Positions 6,167-10,217 of a stretch of DNA of 10,217 bases are shown here, one piece after another. The position numbers were made by a program, and so were the translations under genes. Position 1 is the first letter of the stretch. Every line of letters starts with the position of its first letter. A model generated the notes under the pieces. It was not told where the DNA came from and ran no database searches. It saw nothing but the letters and a program-made list of their open reading frames with translations. Source of the DNA: an uncultured bacterium (GTDB lineage Bacteria; Planctomycetota; UBA1135; UBA2386); NCBI GenBank assembly GCA_938003515.1, contig CALKYL010000149.1, forward strand, positions 1-10,217, in the 5' to 3' direction.

Positions 6167-8416
6167 TCAGCCCTCGGTCCGCCGGTCCTTGAAGCGGCCG
6201 TGCAGCCGCTCGAGCCGGCCGAACAGGGCGCGCACCAGCGGCCGCACGCCGGGCACGGCGCCGGCGGCCTTCGCGATCGCGTCGGCGACCCGGTAACGCA
6301 CGCTGCCGGGTCGGAAGCCGTCGACCATGCGGTGGCCACGGTCCGCGTACTCGGGGCGGCCGCCCAGCGCGGCGAGCAGCGCGCCGGCGCCCCAGGCACG
6401 CGTGAGCGTGACGAGCATGTCGCGCACCTCGGGGTCGTCGATCGGCAGGTGGCGATCGATCAGGAGACCGACGAGGTGCACGTGGCGGTCCCACGATTGC
6501 TCGTCCATCAGCGAGCCCTCGCGCACGCGGTAGTCGTAGAGCACGCGCGGCAGCCGCTGCACGCGCAGCGCCTTGCGTGCGCAGTCGAGCCACAGCGCCC
6601 AGTCGGAGTAGACGTCGACGAGCGGGTCGAAGCGGAGGCCGTGCTCGCGGAAGACGCGGGCGCGGAACATCGCGCCGGCGTCGCCGAAGGCGTTGCGCAC
6701 GAGCGCCAGCGACAGGTGGAACGGGACCGGCGCGAACGTCGTGCCGGCGCGCGGCGACGCGCCGAAGACGCGGAACCACGGCACGACGACGTCGATCGTC
6801 TCGTCGCGGGCGAACGCCCGGAGCGCCAGCTCGACGTAGTCCGGGCGCAGCCGGTTGTCGGCGTCGAGCAGCAGCACGTGGTCGCCGCGCGCCTGCTCGA
6901 CGGCGAGGTTGCGCGCGCTCGCGAGGCCGCCGTTCGCCTTGCGCACGACGCGGACGCGCGGGTCGAGCCCGGCGACGTGCGCGAGGATCTCGTCGGCGTC
7001 GGCGCGCGGGGAACCGTCGTCGATGACCAGGATCTCGAGCTCCCGGGCGGTCTGCGCGATCGCGGAGCCGACGGCCTCGGCGATCATCTCCCGCGGCTCC
7101 CGATAGAACGGCGTGACGATCGTGACCAGCGGCGGCCCGGCGGCCGTCGCCGCGGTCGTCGCTCCTGCCTTCGCCTTCCCCGGCGCCGGGGGCTGCGGCC
7201 GCCATTCGGCGACGAGGCGCTCGATCGCCGCGACGTAGCGCGCCGGATCGGACAGCTCCCGGATGCGCGCGTGCGCCGCTGCGCCGATCGCGTCGAGGCG
7301 ATCGAGCGCGGCGCCGACGTCCTGCTCGATGACACGCGCGATGTCGTCGGCGAGCGCGCCGTCGCACAAGAACCCCGAGACGCCGTGCTCGATCATCTCG
7401 CCCATGCCGCCGTGGCGGCCGCCGACGACGACGCGTCCGGCGGCCATCGCCTCGATGCACGTGTTGGGCCAGTTCTCCCACGGCGAGGGCAGCACGACGA
7501 CGTCCGCGTCGGCGAGGCGCTGCAGCATCTGCGCGCGCGGCAGCGGCCCGTGGAAGCGCACGTTCGGCGCGTCGTGGCGCGAGAGCCAGTCCGTCTCGCT
7601 GGTGCCGTACGGCGACGTCGGCAGGTCGCGGCCGACGAGATCGATCTGCAGGTCCGGCAGCCGCGCGAACGCCTCGACCAGCGCGCGCACGCCCTTGCGC
7701 GGCTCGATACGGCCGAAGTAGAGGAAGCGCAGGTCGGCGAGGCGCGAGACCCGGCGGGGCGCCGGCGGCAGCGCCGCGGCCAGCCGCATCGGGTAGCGGA
7801 TGATCCGGGTGCCGGCGCCCCCCGGGCCGAGCGTGCCGAGCCGCTCGGCGACCAGCTCGGCGAGCCGCGTCGACGGCGACCACAGGTTGGCGGCGGTGCG
7901 GATCGTCTCGTCCTCGAGCAGCACGAGCTCGCGCGCGCCGGGCGGTACCGAGTGGAGTGCGTCGTCGTACTTCAGGCACTCCTGCGACGGCGAGTGCAGC
8001 ACGACCGCCACGACCGTCTCCGGGAACGTGCCCAGCAGCCGGTGCTCGAGCACCGTGACGTAGCCGAGGGCCTGGTAGTCGGGGAACTCCACGTAGTCGA
8101 AGGGCGCGCCGCCGTGGGTTCCTTCGACCTCTCGGCACAGGGTCCGGTGCGCGAGGTGCGCGAAACGGAAGGTGTCGCGCGCGACCGCGAAGCGCGTTGG
8201 GCCCTCGGGGTCGCCTGCCTCCTCGACGAACGCGACCCGGGTGAAGTCGTCCAGCGCGCGCAGCCGTTCGCGGTCGGCGGGATCCGCCGGCGCGCTCGTG
8301 ACGAGCGTGACGTCGTGCCCGGCCGCCTTCAGCGCGTGGCCCGCCTCGACCACGTAGGTGCCGATGCCTCCGCCGCGGAACCCGGCGACCTCGAGGCTGA
8401 CCAGGGCGATGCGCAT
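6167..8416 (-). CDS. Bifunctional glycosyltransferase: N-terminal GT4 (GT-B) fused to C-terminal GT2 (GT-A)
   Basis: A 749-residue protein carrying two complete glycosyltransferase modules. Residues 1-405 form a GT4-type GT-B enzyme: MRIALVSLE start, GGIGTY (16-21), FGRIEPRKG (234-242) at the start of the C-terminal Rossmann domain, and the retaining-type EX7E motif E314-E322 in PWENWPNTCIEAMAAG. A low-complexity Pro/Ala/Lys/Thr linker spans about 408-429. Residues 430-640 form a GT2: VTIVTPFYRE (431-440), DDGS (466-469), NGGLASARN (495-503), metal-binding DAD (518-520) and SDWALWL (604-610) in the acceptor region. A helical tail of about 100 residues follows. The ATG at 8416 is chosen because MRIALVSLE is a textbook GT4 opening; the frame runs further upstream only as antisense of the GT2 gene. 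Probably adds two successive sugars to one lipid-linked or surface glycan at the inner face of the membrane; the sugars are unknown. First gene of a pair with the SGNH hydrolase. Confidence 0.93.
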   Translation of the reverse strand: MRIALVSLEVAGFRGGGIGTYVVEAGHALKAAGHDVTLVTSAPADPADRERLRALDDFTRVAFVEEAGDPEGPTRFAVARDTFRFAHLAHRTLCREVEGTHGGAPFDYVEFPDYQALGYVTVLEHRLLGTFPETVVAVVLHSPSQECLKYDDALHSVPPGARELVLLEDETIRTAANLWSPSTRLAELVAERLGTLGPGGAGTRIIRYPMRLAAALPPAPRRVSRLADLRFLYFGRIEPRKGVRALVEAFARLPDLQIDLVGRDLPTSPYGTSETDWLSRHDAPNVRFHGPLPRAQMLQRLADADVVVLPSPWENWPNTCIEAMAAGRVVVGGRHGGMGEMIEHGVSGFLCDGALADDIARVIEQDVGAALDRLDAIGAAAHARIRELSDPARYVAAIERLVAEWRPQPPAPGKAKAGATTAATAAGPPLVTIVTPFYREPREMIAEAVGSAIAQTARELEILVIDDGSPRADADEILAHVAGLDPRVRVVRKANGGLASARNLAVEQARGDHVLLLDADNRLRPDYVELALRAFARDETIDVVVPWFRVFGASPRAGTTFAPVPFHLSLALVRNAFGDAGAMFRARVFREHGLRFDPLVDVYSDWALWLDCARKALRVQRLPRVLYDYRVREGSLMDEQSWDRHVHLVGLLIDRHLPIDDPEVRDMLVTLTRAWGAGALLAALGGRPEYADRGHRMVDGFRPGSVRYRVADAIAKAAGAVPGVRPLVRALFGRLERLHGRFKDRRTEG

Positions 8417-8506
8417 GTCGAGTCGACGAACGGTAGCCACGGCCCGCCGTGCGTTGCGATCAATTTCCCTGGCGGCGTTCGCGGAGCGGCCATAGCTTCG
8501 CGCGCC
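8417..8506. promoter_or_regulatory. Divergent promoter region between two glycosyltransferase genes
   Basis: These 90 bases separate the start codons of the minus-strand GT4-GT2 gene and the plus-strand GT2 gene, so both promoters should lie here or overlap the coding ends. A local AT-rich patch (GATCAATTT, 8458-8466) stands out. A TAGCTT hexamer at 8493-8498 lies 8 bases before the plus-strand GTG. If it is the -10 box, transcription would begin at or very near the GTG, giving a leaderless mRNA. No Shine-Dalgarno sequence precedes either start. All of this is inference from position and composition. Confidence 0.35.
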
Positions 8507-9439
8507 GTGCGCGTCGCGGCGATCGTCCTCAACTTCCGGCTGCCGGAGGCGACCGCGCTCCTGCTCGACGACCTTCTGCACGGCTCCGCCGGTGACCTCG
8601 GCGTGATCCTCGTCGAGAACGGTTCGGGCGACGACTCGGCCGCGCGGCTGCGGCAGCGCTTCGGCGCGGACGCCCGCGTCGAACTGGTCGAGTCGGCCGA
8701 CAACCTCGGCTATTGCGCCGGCGTCAACGTCGGTCTGCGGCGCGCGCGCGAGCGCGGCGCCGTCTACGCGCTGCTGGTCAACAACGACGCGCGCGTACCG
8801 CCGGACCTCGTGCCGCGCCTGGTCGCCGTGCTCGACGCCGATCCGGCGCTCGCCGGCGTGTCGCCGACGATCGTCGAGCCCTCGGGCCGCACCTGGTGCC
8901 AGGGCGGCCGCCGGCGGTTCGGCCCGAACGGCGTCGTGCTGCAGAACCAGGGCCGGCCGCCGGCGCCGACGACCGCCGGCCCCGAGCAGGTCGACTTCCT
9001 GACCGGCGCGTGCGCGCTCTACCGGCTCGTCGACCTCGCCGCCGTCGGCGACCTCGACGAGACGTATTTCATGTACGTCGAAGACGTCGATCTCGGCCTT
9101 CGCCTCGCGGCCGCGGGGCGCCGGCTGGCGTGGATCCCGTGGCTGCGCGTCGAGCACGCGGCGAGCAGCGCGTCGGGCGGCGGCCGCAGCCCCCTGCGCA
9201 AGTTCTTCAGCGCCGTCAACACGGTGCGCCTGCTCCGTCGCCACGGCCGCGCGCGCGACTGGCTGGCGTTCGCGCTCTTCGACGTGCTGCTGTGGCCGCT
9301 GACGCTCGTGACCGGGCCGGCGGCGTCGCTCGCGAAGGCGCGCGGCCTGGTCGCGGGGCTCTTCGGCCGCCGGCTGACCGCCGCCGACGTCGACCGCTAC
9401 CTGCCGCCGCCGCGCCGCGCCGCGCAGAGCCGCTCGTAG
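8507..9439 (+). CDS. GT2 family glycosyltransferase (COG1216, rhamnosyltransferase-like)
   Basis: A 310-residue single-domain GT-A enzyme. Motifs in order: VAAIVLNF (3-10), VENGS (36-40, in place of the commoner VDNxS), NLGYCAGVNVG (66-76), the metal-site segment VNNDARV (91-97), DFLTGACALY (163-172) and EDVDLGLRL (192-200), with H217 in VEHAAS typical of the rhamnosyltransferase-like group. A hydrophobic C-terminal segment (about 251-275) may hold it at the membrane. GTG at 8507 is the start that gives the standard MRVAAIVLNF opening; the same frame runs far upstream only as antisense of the neighbouring gene. It is the one plus-strand gene among minus-strand glycosyltransferases. Its last 43 bases overlap the end of the convergent GT4. 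Likely transfers an activated sugar such as rhamnose to a growing cell-surface glycan; donor and acceptor cannot be read from sequence. Confidence 0.93.
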   Translation: MRVAAIVLNFRLPEATALLLDDLLHGSAGDLGVILVENGSGDDSAARLRQRFGADARVELVESADNLGYCAGVNVGLRRARERGAVYALLVNNDARVPPDLVPRLVAVLDADPALAGVSPTIVEPSGRTWCQGGRRRFGPNGVVLQNQGRPPAPTTAGPEQVDFLTGACALYRLVDLAAVGDLDETYFMYVEDVDLGLRLAAAGRRLAWIPWLRVEHAASSASGGGRSPLRKFFSAVNTVRLLRRHGRARDWLAFALFDVLLWPLTLVTGPAASLAKARGLVAGLFGRRLTAADVDRYLPPPRRAAQSRS

Positions 9440-10217
9440 AGCGCGTCGAGGCCGCCGACGTCGTCGTCGAGCGTGCGCACGTCGCTCCTGCTCGCGGTGG
9501 CGAGCCGCGCCGCGAGGCCGGGCTCGTCGACGAAGCGACGCATCGCACGGGTGAGATCGCCGGCGTCGTCCGGGCGGAAGGTGACCGCCGTGCCGAACGT
9601 CTTCGCGAACTCCCGCATGCCGCCGTGGTCCGCGGTGACCGCCGCCGCGCCGGCGAGCACCGACTCGAGCAGGGTCAGCGGCCAGTTCTCGAACCAGCGG
9701 CTCGGCACGACGACGACGTCGGCTTCGGCGAGCACCGCGCCGACGCGACCGTGGGCGAACGGGCCGGCGAAGCGAATGTCGGGACGACCCTGGGCGAGTC
9801 GTTCGAGGCGGTCGCGGTAGCCGGGAGCGCTCGCCGGCGCGGCGCCGTGCACGGTCAGCATGGCGCGCGCCGACGGCATCGCCGTGAACGCGCGCACGAG
9901 CAGGTCGACGCCCTTGGAGGGCTGCAGCGAACCCGTGTAGACGAAGCGAACGCGGCCGTCGGCGGCGGGCGTGCGCGTCGCGGCGGCGAACGGCGCGCGG
10001 TCGACGCCGTAGGGCCAGTGCTGCAGGCGGTCCTTCGGCACGCCTGCCCGGATGTACTCTTCCATGAGGAAGCGCGACGGCGCGAGCAGCGCGTCGGCCG
10101 CCGAGAGCGCGGTGACCAGCGCCGCGGTGCGCCGCCGGATCGGCCCCGCGCCCACCTCGCGGTGCGCGTGGCGCGCCAGCTCGACCTCGTCCGCGCCGCC
10201 TACCGGGCCGGCGTGCC
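9397..10217 (-). CDS. GT4 family glycosyltransferase, 5' end beyond the window
   Basis: The frame stays open to the right edge, reading ELARHAHRE immediately before an in-frame GTG at 10155. That GTG is unlikely to be the true start: GT4 proteins have a further 100 or more residues of N-terminal Rossmann domain, so most of that domain is outside the window. Counting from the GTG, 252 residues are seen: APSRFLMEEYIRAGVP (25-40, the switch to the C-terminal domain), FVYTGSLQPSKG (71-82), VVVPSRWFENWPLTLLESVLAG (148-169) with the EX7E pair E156-E164, and HGGMREF (177-183). These mark a retaining GT-B enzyme using a nucleotide sugar. The EX7E segment resembles that of the GT4-GT2 protein (both contain ENWP), suggesting related GT4 branches in one glycan locus. 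Its 3' end overlaps the convergent GT2 gene, and the cluster probably continues to the right. Confidence 0.92.
   Translation of the reverse strand, partial: HAGPVGGADEVELARHAHREVGAGPIRRRTAALVTALSAADALLAPSRFLMEEYIRAGVPKDRLQHWPYGVDRAPFAAATRTPAADGRVRFVYTGSLQPSKGVDLLVRAFTAMPSARAMLTVHGAAPASAPGYRDRLERLAQGRPDIRFAGPFAHGRVGAVLAEADVVVVPSRWFENWPLTLLESVLAGAAAVTADHGGMREFAKTFGTAVTFRPDDAGDLTRAMRRFVDEPGLAARLATASRSDVRTLDDDVGGLDALYERLCAARRGGGR

Noticed and set aside
5058..8138. Minus-strand open frame of 1026 codons in another frame of the hydrolase and GT4-GT2 genes
   Set aside because: Overlaps two genes with intact catalytic motifs in a different frame; composition is Arg/Ala-dominated.
5267..8506. Upstream extension of the plus-strand GT2 frame by over 1000 codons
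   Set aside because: This part is antisense to the hydrolase and GT4-GT2 genes; GT2 similarity begins exactly at the GTG at 8507.
8417..9244. Upstream extension of the GT4-GT2 frame to 1025 codons
   Set aside because: GT4 homology starts at MRIALVSLE (8416); the extension is antisense to the plus-strand GT2 gene.

Overview
The window is a very GC-rich bacterial chromosome segment with nine protein-coding genes on both strands, two of them cut by the window edges. No rRNA, tRNA, CRISPR array, insertion sequence or phage gene was found. The base composition produces long open antisense frames under almost every real gene. A lipoprotein beta-propeller with Ca-binding DxDxDG repeats, near-absence of Shine-Dalgarno sequences, GTG starts and a mixed glycosyltransferase set fit a high-GC Planctomycetota or Myxococcota-like organism. 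The sequence alone does not settle the phylum.

Left part (1-3200): a plus-strand NAD(P)-binding oxidoreductase with a C-terminal SAF-like domain loses its N-terminus at the left edge. Three minus-strand genes follow: a 62-residue four-cysteine zinc ribbon protein, a 71-residue glycine-zipper membrane protein, and a 413-residue lipoprotein with seven evenly spaced DxDxDG motifs that probably folds as a seven-bladed propeller.

Middle (3200-5200): divergent from the lipoprotein is a gene joining a cyclic-nucleotide-binding-type domain (CRP-like cap, about 150 residues) to a complete aspartate ammonia-lyase. This is the most unusual protein here. It suggests an aspartase controlled directly by a ligand-sensing domain, and the cap lacks the usual phosphate-binding arginine.

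Right part (5200-10217): a surface-glycan assembly region. A minus-strand pair with a 3-base gap encodes a GT4-GT2 double glycosyltransferase (749 aa) and a membrane-anchored SGNH/GDSL-type hydrolase. Divergent from them is a single-domain GT2 of the rhamnosyltransferase-like group. Its 3' end overlaps by 43 bases the 3' end of a further GT4 on the minus strand that runs off the right edge. Together these could build a polysaccharide and trim or modify its acyl groups. The left-edge oxidoreductase may supply a modified sugar, but it is separated from this cluster by unrelated genes.
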